Shown: positions 7,688 to 16,132 of the stretch, piece by piece
Layout: each line of letters begins with the position of its first letter
How positions within the stretch are numbered: position 1 is the first letter of the stretch
Assembly: GCA_964508765.1 (NCBI GenBank)
Contig: CAZDVD010000007.1
Coordinates: 1 to 64,000 of the forward strand
Direction of reading: 5' to 3'
From: JABMPR01 sp964508765
GTDB taxonomy: Bacteria > Fidelibacterota > UBA8477 > JABMPR01
DNA length: 64,000 bases
Translations under genes and position numbers: made by a program
The notes under the pieces: model-generated
Databases searched by the model: none
What the model saw: the letters and a program-made list of their open reading frames with translations, nothing else
What the model was told of the DNA's origin: nothing

Positions 7688-9158
7688 TTTTCAAGATCTG
7701 TCCATCAAGCTAAAGCTGATCTCAATTCAGCTCTTTACAACTCTGTTTATTCTGGTCTTCTTTGTTGGCATTTATCTATTTAGTCAATATCACCAGTATG
7801 AAGCACGGGCGTTTTCCCGTATGTCAACTCTGGCAGAAATTTTAGGTTCAAATAGTATATCAGCCTTGCTGTTTTTTGATAATGATGCAGCAAATGATGT
7901 ATTGGAGTCTCTGGAGACTCAAGAAGATGTTCTTAATGCTGTCGTTTATGATCACAACGGTGAGGTCTTTGCCCGATTCGATCGAGATAGCAACTCAGGA
8001 TATAGCTTTGAGAAAATACTTTCCGAAAAAAAAATGACTGACGATGGCCATTTTATACTCACCAAAAAAATTCTTTTTGATGACCTTAATGTTGGCTGGA
8101 TAACTCTAAGGCTTGACTCAAGCAATCGAACGACAGCGTTGGTTGAGGCTGTTTGGCAGTCCTTTTTTCTTTTTATCGCTGGTATTATCCTGGCCGGACT
8201 TCTGTCGGTTCGTGCTCAAAGACCCATCTCTGAATCCATCGGAAAGTTGGCTGAAACGGCGAAAAGAATTCACGACTCCGGTGATTATTCTATTCGCGTT
8301 AAATCCAGCTCCCGGGACGAAATCGGAGAGTTGGTGCTCAGTTTTAATGAGATGCTGGAGAAGATTCTCAATCATGAGCAACACCTTGAACAGTTAGTTG
8401 CTGAGAGAACTGTAGAACTGGAAGCAGCCAAAACAAAAGCTGAAGAGTCTGATCATCTGAAGTCTGCCTTTTTGGCTTCCATGTCTCATGAACTGCGAAC
8501 CCCGTTGAATTCCATTATAGGGTTTACCGGCATCCTCCTACAGGGCATGGCTGGGCCCCTTTCTCCAGAACAAACCAAACAGCTTGGCATGGTGAAGGGC
8601 AGCGCTTCTCATCTACTGGAATTGATAAATGATATTCTCGATATTTCAAAGATCGAGTCTGGACGCATACAGGTCTATGACGAAGCGTTCAAAATCGAGT
8701 TGGTGCTTGTTATGGCAGTCAGCTCTCTGCGACCTTTTGCAGAGAAAAAAGGTTTGCGCCTGCGACACAATATTAAGTCTGGTCTGCCGAAACTGCATAC
8801 CGACAAAAGAAGGCTGGAGCAGGTTTTGATTAACCTGATCAACAACGCCATCAAGTTTACAGACGAGGGTGAAATCATTGTTAACTGTTACCAGAAAGAT
8901 GATTTCTTACATATCGACGTCATTGATACTGGTATAGGTATTAGCGAGAAAGAGTTGGAAACCATTTTTGAAACCTTCCGACAGATTGACACGGGGCTGG
9001 ATCGCGTGAAAGAAGGTTCTGGTCTTGGGCTAGCCATCAGCAAGAAGCTGGTTGAATTGCTAGGCGGCACCATCAGTGTGGTAAGTGAACCTGGTGCTGG
9101 CAGTACTTTTTCTATTGTTTTGCCAGTCAGCCCGGAGGAGCCATCAAGTGAAGTGTAA
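7680..9158 (+). CDS. CHASE8-HAMP sensor histidine kinase
   Basis: A 492-residue membrane histidine kinase. Order: membrane helix about 15-35; periplasmic CHASE8-like sensor about 40-150 (SNSISALLFFDNDAANDVL, then VYDHNGEVFARF); second helix about 160-177; HAMP about 180-235; coiled coil; HisKA with phospho-His270 in SMSHELRTP; HATPase with N box (INLINNAIKFT), DTGIGI and GSGLGLAI. The GTG start overlaps the yfiR-like gene, and the receiver gene overlaps its end by 11 bases, so the three are a translationally coupled operon. The CHASE8-HAMP half is the part normally joined to GGDEF in YfiN; here the output is phosphotransfer. Confidence 0.93.
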   Translation: MTNFQDLSIKLKLISIQLFTTLFILVFFVGIYLFSQYHQYEARAFSRMSTLAEILGSNSISALLFFDNDAANDVLESLETQEDVLNAVVYDHNGEVFARFDRDSNSGYSFEKILSEKKMTDDGHFILTKKILFDDLNVGWITLRLDSSNRTTALVEAVWQSFFLFIAGIILAGLLSVRAQRPISESIGKLAETAKRIHDSGDYSIRVKSSSRDEIGELVLSFNEMLEKILNHEQHLEQLVAERTVELEAAKTKAEESDHLKSAFLASMSHELRTPLNSIIGFTGILLQGMAGPLSPEQTKQLGMVKGSASHLLELINDILDISKIESGRIQVYDEAFKIELVLVMAVSSLRPFAEKKGLRLRHNIKSGLPKLHTDKRRLEQVLINLINNAIKFTDEGEIIVNCYQKDDFLHIDVIDTGIGISEKELETIFETFRQIDTGLDRVKEGSGLGLAISKKLVELLGGTISVVSEPGAGSTFSIVLPVSPEEPSSEV

Positions 9159-9519
9159 AACGCTTATTATTGAAGACAATGAAAACAATATGTACCTGAT
9201 TACTTTCTTATTGAAGAATAGTGGGCATGATGTTTTTCAAGCATATGATGGACAGGCAGGTGTTGAGCTTGCCAAAACTGAGAACCCGGATTTGATTTTA
9301 CTGGATATACAGCTTCCAAAAATGAATGGTTATGAAGTTGCTCGTGAATTGCGCAAAGATAAATCTCTTCTCAATATTCCAATCGTTGCCATCACCTCCT
9401 ATGCCATGCCTGGCGATCAAGAAAAGGCAATTGAAGCAGGCTGCACCGGCTACATAAAAAAACCCATTAACCCTGACACCTTTGTTGGGGAAGTTGAGAG
9501 TTACTTGGACAAAAGTTAA
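9148..9519 (+). CDS. single-domain response regulator (CheY-like)
   Basis: A 123-residue receiver domain without an output domain. The acidic pair is Glu9-Asp10, the phospho-acceptor Asp53 sits in LILLDIQLP, and the conserved lysine is in YIKKPINP. The GTG start at 9148 is chosen because a strong Shine-Dalgarno sequence (GGAGGAG, 9134-9140) precedes it with good spacing; longer in-frame extensions lie inside the kinase gene and do not look like receiver sequence. It is the likely phosphorylation partner of the kinase just upstream and must act by protein contact or as a phosphorelay carrier. Confidence 0.93.
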   Translation: MKCKTLIIEDNENNMYLITFLLKNSGHDVFQAYDGQAGVELAKTENPDLILLDIQLPKMNGYEVARELRKDKSLLNIPIVAITSYAMPGDQEKAIEAGCTGYIKKPINPDTFVGEVESYLDKS

Positions 9520-9521
9520 CC

Positions 9522-9650
9522 GAACTGGCTTATGATTGCGGCTATTATGATCAATCACATATGATTAATGATTTCAAGCTGCTGACAGGTATGTCACCCA
9601 AACAATATTTTTTAGATTGTGATGCCTATTCTGATTATTTTCTACTCTAA
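9522..9650 (+). pseudogene. AraC-family regulator remnant (last helix-turn-helix)
   Basis: A 42-codon open stretch, without a start codon, encodes the second helix-turn-helix of an AraC/XylS regulator: ELAYDCGYYDQSHMINDFK, then TGMSPKQYF, followed by a short tail and stop. The match to the AraC signature (A-x-x-x-G-[YF]-x-[DS]-x-[SP]-[HY]-[FM]-x-x-x-F-[KR], G-x-[ST]-P) is close. The rest of the gene is missing. It begins immediately after the receiver stop codon in another frame, so a deletion or recombination appears to have joined the two. Confidence 0.8.
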
Positions 9651-9698
9651 TTCAAATCTCATTGCGCGCTGAAGTATAAAAAGGACAATCCAAAACTC

Positions 9699-10184
9699 AT
9701 GATTTTTCGCGAGATGGTTTCATCCGAAGCCAGGTTTTTGAAAGAGATGCTTTATGAGTCACTTTTTGTCCCAGATGGAAAGGAGCGCTATCCCAGATCC
9801 GTGCTTGAGCACCCCGAACTCGCTAAATACTATTTAAACTGGGGCTCAATTCCCCACGACCTGGCCTTTGTGGCAGAGGATAATGGCACGTTGGTTGGTG
9901 CTGTCTGGGGCAGAGCTCATCAACCACCCCATCAAGGATATGGCTATGTCGATTCTGATATTCCTGAAATCGGAATCGCATTGAAATCATCCCACAGGAA
10001 CAGGGGTGTCGGAACCAGATTGCTGGAGTTAATTTCGGAACACTATGCCCGGCTTGAAGTGCGTTCACTTTCGTTGAGCGTTGATAAACTCAACCCAGCC
10101 AAGAAGCTTTATGATCGTCAAGGATTTTTGGTGGTGATGGAAAACGAAGAAGATTTTATCATGCTCAAACACCTGCTCTCATAA
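9699..10184 (+). CDS. GNAT family N-acetyltransferase
   Basis: A 161-residue GNAT (PF00583) enzyme, transferring an acetyl group from acetyl-CoA to an unknown amine. The acetyl-CoA loop is RNRGVGTRLL (Q/RxxGxG/A type) after the strand EIGIALKSSHR; the C-terminal strand-helix segment SLSVDKLNPAKKLYDRQGF is the typical N-x-x-A-x-x-x-Y-x-x-x-G-F pattern. Complete length. It converges with the damaged heme O synthase gene, overlapping by 6 bases at the stops. Substrate not predictable. Confidence 0.9.
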   Translation: MIFREMVSSEARFLKEMLYESLFVPDGKERYPRSVLEHPELAKYYLNWGSIPHDLAFVAEDNGTLVGAVWGRAHQPPHQGYGYVDSDIPEIGIALKSSHRNRGVGTRLLELISEHYARLEVRSLSLSVDKLNPAKKLYDRQGFLVVMENEEDFIMLKHLLS

Positions 10185-11016
10185 GAGAACTGGTTTGCTT
10201 AAAAAGTCCAGTCTATTGCTCGCCATGCTTACAAAAATTATGGGCAAGAAACTCAACATATAACGAAAAAACTGTTTTGCTGTTGCTGGTTCCCGATGAC
10301 TATAAAAGCGTGTTGCCATCACAATGGCACCCATGGTAAGCAAGGTGGCAATAACTAGGTAGATTTCTCCAGAAACCTTGAAAATAAATGGTACAAAGAT
10401 TAGTGGGATATTGATCACCGTATACCACATACTCTGGCGAAAGGAGACATCTTCCCCGGCCACAAAGGGGAGTTGCTTTCCTCCGGCAACCAGGTATTGA
10501 TCTTTATATCGAAAACATATCACAAAGGTGTGGGGAATCTGCCACAGGAAGATCATAAGAGACATCCATATGATCATGAGGTCAAGACCCTGAGTTACAG
10601 AATACCATCCGATAAAGGGCAGCAAGGCGCCAGGTAGTGATCCAACCAGAGTGCTCATGGTAGAGCGCGATTTCAAGGGTGTATAGGTCCATACATATAA
10701 ACCACCACACAGAAACGTTGCCCACATGGTCATGGGGGTTAATCAGCACATATTGAAGCGCTAAACCCAGAGCAAAAACAACCAGGCCAGCAATAAGCGC
10801 GGTGCGGGGTGATATTTGACCTGAAGGAATGTGGCGACTCTGAGTGCGCTCCATTTTTGCATCGCCGTGGCGTTCATAGTATTGATTGAGGGCAAAGGTG
10901 GCCCCATTAGCCATGCCCGTAGTCAGAACCAAAATGATGAGAGCCCCCCATTGAAACGGCAAACCCGTTTCGCTTAAGGCATACATATGCGCAAAAACCT
11001 CCATGAGCATAATCAT
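10179..11016 (-). pseudogene. ctaB: heme O synthase (UbiA prenyltransferase), frameshifted
   Basis: Protoheme IX farnesyltransferase adds farnesyl to heme B for cytochrome oxidase. The 5' part (10739-11016) contains the prenyl-diphosphate motif region NQYYERHGDAKMERT, with Glu and Asp where family members have N-x-x-x-D-x-x-x-D, then RHIPSGQI. The 3' part, in another frame from about 10733, continues YTPLKSRSTMSTLVGSLPGALLP and later helices. Deleting one base from a run of five C (plus-strand G, 10735-10739) rejoins both parts into normal family sequence, so this is either a one-base indel or a sequencing error. The N-terminus is also short: an in-frame stop lies a dozen codons upstream. No other oxidase genes are nearby. 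Confidence 0.82.
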
Positions 11017-11143
11017 GGGAATAGGTTTCAGGCGAAAGAGTATGAAAATATTTGTTTCTGTTTAATGTCGCCTGTGTGTAGGAGTTATTCCTGGATCGTG
11101 GAGGCGGTTATTTGTTGGTTTTTTTTAGGGGGAAACTCTTTAT

Positions 11144-11452
11144 TTACCTGGAATAAGCCTGTCTATAATCGATAAGCCCTAGTTTGTAGGCACGATGAAT
11201 AAGCTCCCATTCATCTCGCCTAGCGAAGAACAAGGTGGCGTAATTCCTTTGTATTTGACTGCCGTGAAAGAGATAATATTCCAGTCTTGCCAGGCCTTCA
11301 GGATTTGTAACTGCGCCTAAATGGAAATCAACATTCTTGCGGGTGGTTAAGTCTACTGTGTTAGTGAGTAACCCCACAACAGTATCGATGTCTTCTTGAT
11401 AACCTCTCATGCACCGACTGATGATCTGGTCTAGCTTTTCTCTCTCAATCAA
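11144..11452 (-). CDS. hypothetical protein (102 residues)
   Basis: A small soluble, charged protein with mixed helix-forming segments; no signal peptide, membrane segment or cysteine motif that I recognise. It contains one cysteine and aromatic-rich stretches (LEYYLFHGSQIQRNYATLFF). It lies between the YehS-like gene and the heme O synthase gene on the same strand; the gap to the upstream YehS-like gene is 18 bases, so the two may be co-transcribed. No family assigned. Confidence 0.6.
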   Translation of the reverse strand: MIEREKLDQIISRCMRGYQEDIDTVVGLLTNTVDLTTRKNVDFHLGAVTNPEGLARLEYYLFHGSQIQRNYATLFFARRDEWELIHRAYKLGLIDYRQAYSR

Positions 11453-11470
11453 TACAATACCACATTTGTT

Positions 11471-11938
11471 CTATAGGGGATCAACTCTGTATTTTATCTG
11501 CATGCCGTTGAGAAAATTGCGCAATATCTGATCTCTCAAAGGGCGGTAATGTTTGTGATCTGGTTTACGGAAAAAAGCACTCAGCTCATACTTGCTTACT
11601 TTTAAATCTGCCAGGGCCAACACCTCTAGAACTTCCTCTGCCCTAAGATTCAACGCAATCTGGAGTTTTTTTAAAATAACATTATTGGTCAGTATGCGCT
11701 CCGGTTTGGGTAGGGGTCCTTCTTTTTTTCCACGCATGTCAATGATGAACCCATTCAGAAAAGCGGCCAGCTCATCATCATAAAAAGTCTTATAGGCTGG
11801 ATCTTCTTCTCGCTTGAGCCAGTCACTGATTTCAGTTCTGGTGACTTTGTGCTCAGCCAGGGCAAAGATGGAGATCATCTTAGAATCACTAAAATCAAAC
11901 GTGTATCTAATTCTTCTTAGAATATCATTCTTCGTCAT
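11471..11938 (-). CDS. DUF1456 family protein (YehS-like)
   Basis: A 155-residue protein made of two similar helical repeats, each with the DUF1456 (PF07308) pattern. Repeat 1 starts NDILRRIRYTFDFSDSKM and includes KVTRTEISDWLKRE; repeat 2 starts NNVILKKLQIALNL and includes KVSKYELSAFFRKP. Both end with a hydrophobic FLNGF/FLNGM segment. The family, named after E. coli YehS, has no established biochemical role. Length is normal and the frame intact. Probably co-transcribed with the small gene at 11144. Confidence 0.9.
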   Translation of the reverse strand: MTKNDILRRIRYTFDFSDSKMISIFALAEHKVTRTEISDWLKREEDPAYKTFYDDELAAFLNGFIIDMRGKKEGPLPKPERILTNNVILKKLQIALNLRAEEVLEVLALADLKVSKYELSAFFRKPDHKHYRPLRDQILRNFLNGMQIKYRVDPL

Positions 11939-12039
11939 CTCATATCCTTTACCGGTAAGACAATCTTTCCAAGGCTATACACCCAGGTTAAGACAGTACT
12001 TTTTGTCTGTCGCTGAAGGTGATAAGCCCCACCTGGCTA

Positions 12040-12504
12040 TTAGTGTTTGTGCTCTGGATAATATCTAGCCAACATCTTGATACTTTTTTCGAGAGCTTTG
12101 GCGCTATCCATGTCAGCGTTTTGTTTGGCCGTCATGGCTGCTAGAATCACAGCATGATGATGTTTTAGTCTTTCTGAATAATCTTTTTGAGAAGGTTTTA
12201 CACGCTGAGTCAGAAAATAATCACTTATTGTATCAATGACCTTCTGGGCGTGGTCTTCCTTATTCATAACCCAGCGGACCATCTGGTTTTGTGACTGCAC
12301 ATCTGTTTTACCTGTGAGAGCAATCATCATTTTGACTGATTTTTGCACGGTGGCGGCATCTTCAAGCATGGACTGAACTCTGGCATAGTCATCATAGATT
12401 CCACAGGGAATCTGACAGTGAGCCTGAACTGCTTGAGGCAGTATTAATCCGGCGCTAAACAGGATGGTTATGGCAATTAGAATGCTTCGGTATGTTTTAC
12501 TCAT
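12040..12504 (-). CDS. sodN: nickel superoxide dismutase with Sec signal peptide
   Basis: NiSOD dismutates superoxide with a nickel held by the N-terminal hook of the mature chain. This 154-residue precursor has a signal peptide (residues 1-28, ending AVQA), and cleavage would expose HCQIPCGIY, matching the family hook H1-C2-x-x-P-C6-G-x-Y9. The rest (about 126 residues) is the expected four-helix bundle. In Streptomyces a short propeptide is removed by SodX; here a signal peptidase site sits exactly at His1 and no sodX-like peptidase gene is adjacent. A good Shine-Dalgarno sequence (AAAGGAA) precedes the ATG. Periplasmic location is inferred. Confidence 0.93.
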   Translation of the reverse strand: MSKTYRSILIAITILFSAGLILPQAVQAHCQIPCGIYDDYARVQSMLEDAATVQKSVKMMIALTGKTDVQSQNQMVRWVMNKEDHAQKVIDTISDYFLTQRVKPSQKDYSERLKHHHAVILAAMTAKQNADMDSAKALEKSIKMLARYYPEHKH

Positions 12505-12531
12505 AATGAGTTCCTTTTTGTGTTTTGTTGA

Positions 12532-13347
12532 TCAACTCAATTGGTTTTCAATTTGAGTGAGGTATTCGTCGACCAGATTTTCGAGACGCTGGTTTCCCTG
12601 GACGTTTCTAAATGAACGATAAAGCTCCATGCTTTCACGTAGGGCTCGCAGACAATCCTGCGCATCGTAAGAAGCCAGCGTGCTCTTCATTTTTTCAAGT
12701 TCTTCCTGACTGGCATATCTCTCAATTTTTCGTAGACCCTGGGGTCGGGCACCTTCTTTTTGTAGAATCATTGGCCCCAACACATTGGCGCGAATAAAGC
12801 CAATGGCTTCAACTGCTTCAAATATTTCTCCGCGACCAATTTTTGTGGCAGTATAATGGATCCAGATCCAAAACCGTTTTTCGATCCAAAGCGAATCTGG
12901 TTTTGGGAATTCTGCCGGAGTGAGATTGATTTGGCTACTGATCAGGGCTTTTCTTTCCCACAATACTGTGGGCTTCTCGACCTTATCGTGGATGTCATCC
13001 ATTGAAACAAATTTAAAGTCAATGTGAAGGAGTGGCGGTCCAAACAGACAAATGAGCAAACGCGGCTCTCCCACGTGTTCACCGGTAAAGCTTTCCAGGA
13101 GGGGTCCCATCTTTTGAACAATGGTTTCTCTCTCGGCCAAAACATCGTTGTAGTGTGATGGATCTATATAGATAACGAGATCAAGATCGCTGAATTCATA
13201 GATTTCATCCAGCAAAAAGGAACCACCAACAGCAACACCTGCTATACGTGGATCGTCCTTTAGGCGGGGTACTGAGTTCTCGATAAAGTTACGGTGAGCT
13301 TCTGGAAGCTTCCCGTGCTGTTTCTTGTCCTGGGCGTACTCTGCCAA
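12532..13347 (-). CDS. nucleotidyltransferase-fold protein
   Basis: A 271-residue protein with the polymerase-beta nucleotidyltransferase signature: GGSFLLDEIYEFSDLDLVIY gives the GS turn and the first two carboxylates (D-x-D), and LHIDFKFV supplies a third. The C-terminal half is helical. The layout recalls aminoglycoside adenylyltransferases and related stand-alone enzymes, but the substrate is not predictable, so a resistance role should not be assumed. The first possible start is a TTG with a weak GGGAAG site upstream. It lies 27 bases upstream of sodN on the same strand. Confidence 0.82.
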   Translation of the reverse strand: MAEYAQDKKQHGKLPEAHRNFIENSVPRLKDDPRIAGVAVGGSFLLDEIYEFSDLDLVIYIDPSHYNDVLAERETIVQKMGPLLESFTGEHVGEPRLLICLFGPPLLHIDFKFVSMDDIHDKVEKPTVLWERKALISSQINLTPAEFPKPDSLWIEKRFWIWIHYTATKIGRGEIFEAVEAIGFIRANVLGPMILQKEGARPQGLRKIERYASQEELEKMKSTLASYDAQDCLRALRESMELYRSFRNVQGNQRLENLVDEYLTQIENQLS

Positions 13348-13413
13348 TGTTTAATGCTTCCCGGCAAGGGGGTTTATGAGGGGGGGAGTCATCCTGGGAG
13401 TAAAAACTCCTGT

Positions 13414-13584
13414 TTAGCTATCAGTTGGTTCTTCTGAAGATTCTTCTTCAGTGGTCTCAGGCATTTCGCCATCGAGCTTTTGCTTTAACTTTGCTTCTTC
13501 TTTCAGTTTCTTTTTTTCTTCTTTTTTCTTCTTTTTCGCAAGGTCTCTCTGGTGTTTTGCAAAAGCGTAATTTGGCTTGGCCAT
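13414..13584 (-). CDS. small highly charged protein (56 residues)
   Basis: A short gene with an ATG at 13584 and a strong Shine-Dalgarno sequence (AAGGAG) 6-7 bases upstream. The product starts MAKPNYAFAKHQRDLAKKKK, continues with lysine/glutamate-rich helix, and ends in an acidic serine/threonine tail. Small proteins with the same MAKPNY...FxKRQRELAKKxKKEEK pattern are widespread in proteobacteria and of unknown function. The charged lysine core suggests nucleic-acid or ribosome contact, but that is inference. It is the upstream neighbour of the nucleotidyltransferase gene. Confidence 0.8.
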   Translation of the reverse strand: MAKPNYAFAKHQRDLAKKKKKEEKKKLKEEAKLKQKLDGEMPETTEEESSEEPTDS

Positions 13585-13662
13585 TAACTCTCCTTTTAAT
13601 GTCGTTTCATTTAAATCTATTCAATTCCGTTGAGCACCTTAACCTAAGGACTGGTTGACCCT

Positions 13663-13716
13663 GGACAAAACACAAAGGATAAAATTATTCGTTCCTTTTT
13701 GTCCTTTATTGCGTTG
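13663..13716. repeat. imperfect palindromic repeat copy
   Basis: GGACAAAACACAAAGGA (13663-13679) faces TCCTTTTTGTCC in inverted orientation. The right part (ATTCGTTCCTTT...TTGCGTTG) resembles the right arm of the palindrome at 4538-4620. It lies upstream of the isocitrate dehydrogenase gene. Confidence 0.5.
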
Positions 13717-13812
13717 AAATAATTTTGCATTGGGTCCTCACCCTTTATTTTGATGGCCAGTATTATGTTTTTTAACAATTCGAAGTGGAAACGCTCTAAA
13801 TAAAGGATTACC

Positions 13813-16041
13813 ATGCCCTCAGCAAAGATTATCTGGACCAAAATTGACGAAGCGCCAGCCCTGGCTACTTATGCGCTCCTTCCTATTGTTCAGGCTTATA
13901 CAAAAAACACGGGGATCGATATAGAAATCAGCGATATCTCCTTAGCAGGACGAATCATCGCCCTCTTCCCAGACAATCTTTCCGAATCGCAGAAACAGGC
14001 GGATGCCCTGGCGGCTTTGGGAAAACTCACCCAGTCCCATGATGCCAATATTGTCAAGCTCCCTAATATCAGCGCTTCCATTCCACAGCTACAGGCTGCC
14101 ATCAAAGAGCTACAGCAAAAAGGATATGCTATTCCTGATTATCCAGAAGAGCCCAAAAATGATGCTGAAAAAGCACTACAACTACGATTTACCAAAGTGC
14201 TTGGTTCGGCTGTCAATCCCGTGTTGCGAGAGGGTAATTCAGACCGTCGTGCAGCAACATCTGTGAAGCGATTTGCCCAAAGTAATCCTCATCGTATGAT
14301 GAAACCATGGCCCGAGAGTGGTTCCCGGGCGCGGGTAGCCCACATGACCGAAAAAGATTTCTACGGCTCGGAAAAATCCAAAACCATGACTGAACCTCAA
14401 GTAGTTTCAATTGAGTTTGCAGATGCCTCAGGCGTTAAATCCATACTGAAAGAAGGCGTGAATCTGCAAAAGGGGGAAGTTGTTGATACGTCTGTCATGA
14501 ACGTGAACGCCTTGAAGTCTTTTTATGCTAAAATTATTGACGAAGCAAAAACCGAAGGCTCTCTACTCTCTCTACACCTGAAAGCCACCATGATGAAGAT
14601 TTCAGATCCCATCATGTTTGGACACGCTGTCTCGGTCTATTTTGGTAAGGCACTTGATAAATACGCTGCTGAGTTGAAAGAAATTGGAGCCAACATCAAT
14701 AATGGCCTCGCTGATGTTGAAGAAAAGCTGGATCGTCTACCAGCAGATAAAAAAGCTGAGATCGAGGCGGATATCGCGGCTGTTTATAAAGAACAACCTG
14801 CTCTGGCCATGGTGGATTCACGTAAGGGTATTACCAATCTACATGTACCCAATAATGTGATTATCGATGCCTCCATGCCCAATGTGGTTCGTGATGGTGG
14901 TAAGATGTGGAATAATGATGATGCTTTACAAGATACCATCGCCATGATTCCAGATCGCAGCTATGCCACGATCTATTATGAAATCATTGAAGACTGTAAG
15001 GTCAACGGTCAGTTTGATCCAGCCACCATGGGAAGTGTCTCAAACGTCGGACTCATGGCTCAAAAAGCTGAAGAATATGGTTCCCACGACAAAACGTTTG
15101 AAGCTCCTGGTAATGGCGTTATCCGAGTTGTAGATGATGCCGGGAATGCTCTTTTGGAGCAGGATGTTGAATCGGGTGATATCTTCAGAATGTGTCAGGT
15201 TAAAGATGCTCCCATCCAGGATTGGGTGAAGCTGGCTGTTACCCGCGCCAAAGCAAGTGGTTCACCTGCTATTTTCTGGTTGGATGAAAACCGTGGACAT
15301 GATGCAGAAATCATCAAAAAGATCAATCTATATCTGCAATATCATGATTTATCTGGTCTGGATATTCAGATTTTAAAGCCCGTTGATGCCATGAAGCTTT
15401 TTCTTAGAAGGGTTCGCAGGGGAGAAGATACCATCTCTGTGACTGGTAATGTTCTTAGGGATTATCTCACTGATTTATTTCCTATTCTCGAGCTGGGAAC
15501 CAGCGCCCGAATGCTTTCCATTGTTCCCTTGATGAAGGGTGGCGGTCTCTTTGAAACAGGTGCTGGTGGTTCTGCACCAAAACACGTTCAGCAATTTCTA
15601 CAGGAAGGTCACTTGCGTTGGGATTCTCTAGGTGAGTATTGTGCTCTGGTTCCATCTTTTGAGCAGGTCGCCCGAACCAGCGGAAATGCCAAAGCAAAGG
15701 TTCTGGCTGAAACCCTGGATAAAGCCATTAGCACTTACCTTGAAAATGCCAAATCACCTTCACGAAAAGTGAATGAATTGGATAACCGTGGCAGTACTTT
15801 TTATCTCTCCCTTTACTGGGCCCAGGCTCTGGCCTCACAGGATAAAGATGCAGAACTTAAGACTCGATTTGTAGCTATTTCAAAAGAGCTGGCTGATAAC
15901 GAGACTACCATTGCGCAGGAGTTGATAAGCGCCCAAGGTGTAGCTGTGGATATCGGTGGTTACTATTTACCTGGCCTTGATAAAACAAGCAAGGCCATGC
16001 GCCCCAGTCAGACATTAAACAACATACTGAAAGCCATGTAA
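13813..16041 (+). CDS. icd: monomeric NADP-dependent isocitrate dehydrogenase
   Basis: A TCA-cycle enzyme that oxidises isocitrate to 2-oxoglutarate with NADP+. It belongs to the 80-kDa monomeric type (about 740 residues; this one 742), unrelated in length to the dimeric form. Family blocks visible include VLGSAVNPVLREGNSDRRA (substrate region), KPWPESGSRARVAHM, and the long central DGGKMWNNDDALQDTIAMIP region, followed by WLDENRGHDAEII. The frame is intact. A single gene with its own intrinsic terminator (16069-16104). Confidence 0.95.
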   Translation: MPSAKIIWTKIDEAPALATYALLPIVQAYTKNTGIDIEISDISLAGRIIALFPDNLSESQKQADALAALGKLTQSHDANIVKLPNISASIPQLQAAIKELQQKGYAIPDYPEEPKNDAEKALQLRFTKVLGSAVNPVLREGNSDRRAATSVKRFAQSNPHRMMKPWPESGSRARVAHMTEKDFYGSEKSKTMTEPQVVSIEFADASGVKSILKEGVNLQKGEVVDTSVMNVNALKSFYAKIIDEAKTEGSLLSLHLKATMMKISDPIMFGHAVSVYFGKALDKYAAELKEIGANINNGLADVEEKLDRLPADKKAEIEADIAAVYKEQPALAMVDSRKGITNLHVPNNVIIDASMPNVVRDGGKMWNNDDALQDTIAMIPDRSYATIYYEIIEDCKVNGQFDPATMGSVSNVGLMAQKAEEYGSHDKTFEAPGNGVIRVVDDAGNALLEQDVESGDIFRMCQVKDAPIQDWVKLAVTRAKASGSPAIFWLDENRGHDAEIIKKINLYLQYHDLSGLDIQILKPVDAMKLFLRRVRRGEDTISVTGNVLRDYLTDLFPILELGTSARMLSIVPLMKGGGLFETGAGGSAPKHVQQFLQEGHLRWDSLGEYCALVPSFEQVARTSGNAKAKVLAETLDKAISTYLENAKSPSRKVNELDNRGSTFYLSLYWAQALASQDKDAELKTRFVAISKELADNETTIAQELISAQGVAVDIGGYYLPGLDKTSKAMRPSQTLNNILKAM

Positions 16042-16068
16042 GCTTTCTTTATCCCAACAAACCTTAAG

Positions 16069-16104
16069 CCCGTCATTTTGAATATATCAAATGGCGGGTT
16101 TTCT
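16069..16104 (+). terminator. intrinsic terminator of the isocitrate dehydrogenase gene
   Basis: Stem CCCGTCATTT / AAATGGCGGG (one G-U pair, 10 bp) with a 10-base loop, followed by TTTTC and further T-rich sequence, 27 bases after the stop codon. Confidence 0.8.
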
Positions 16105-16132
16105 TCTTCCTCCTCAACACTTTACATTTTCC

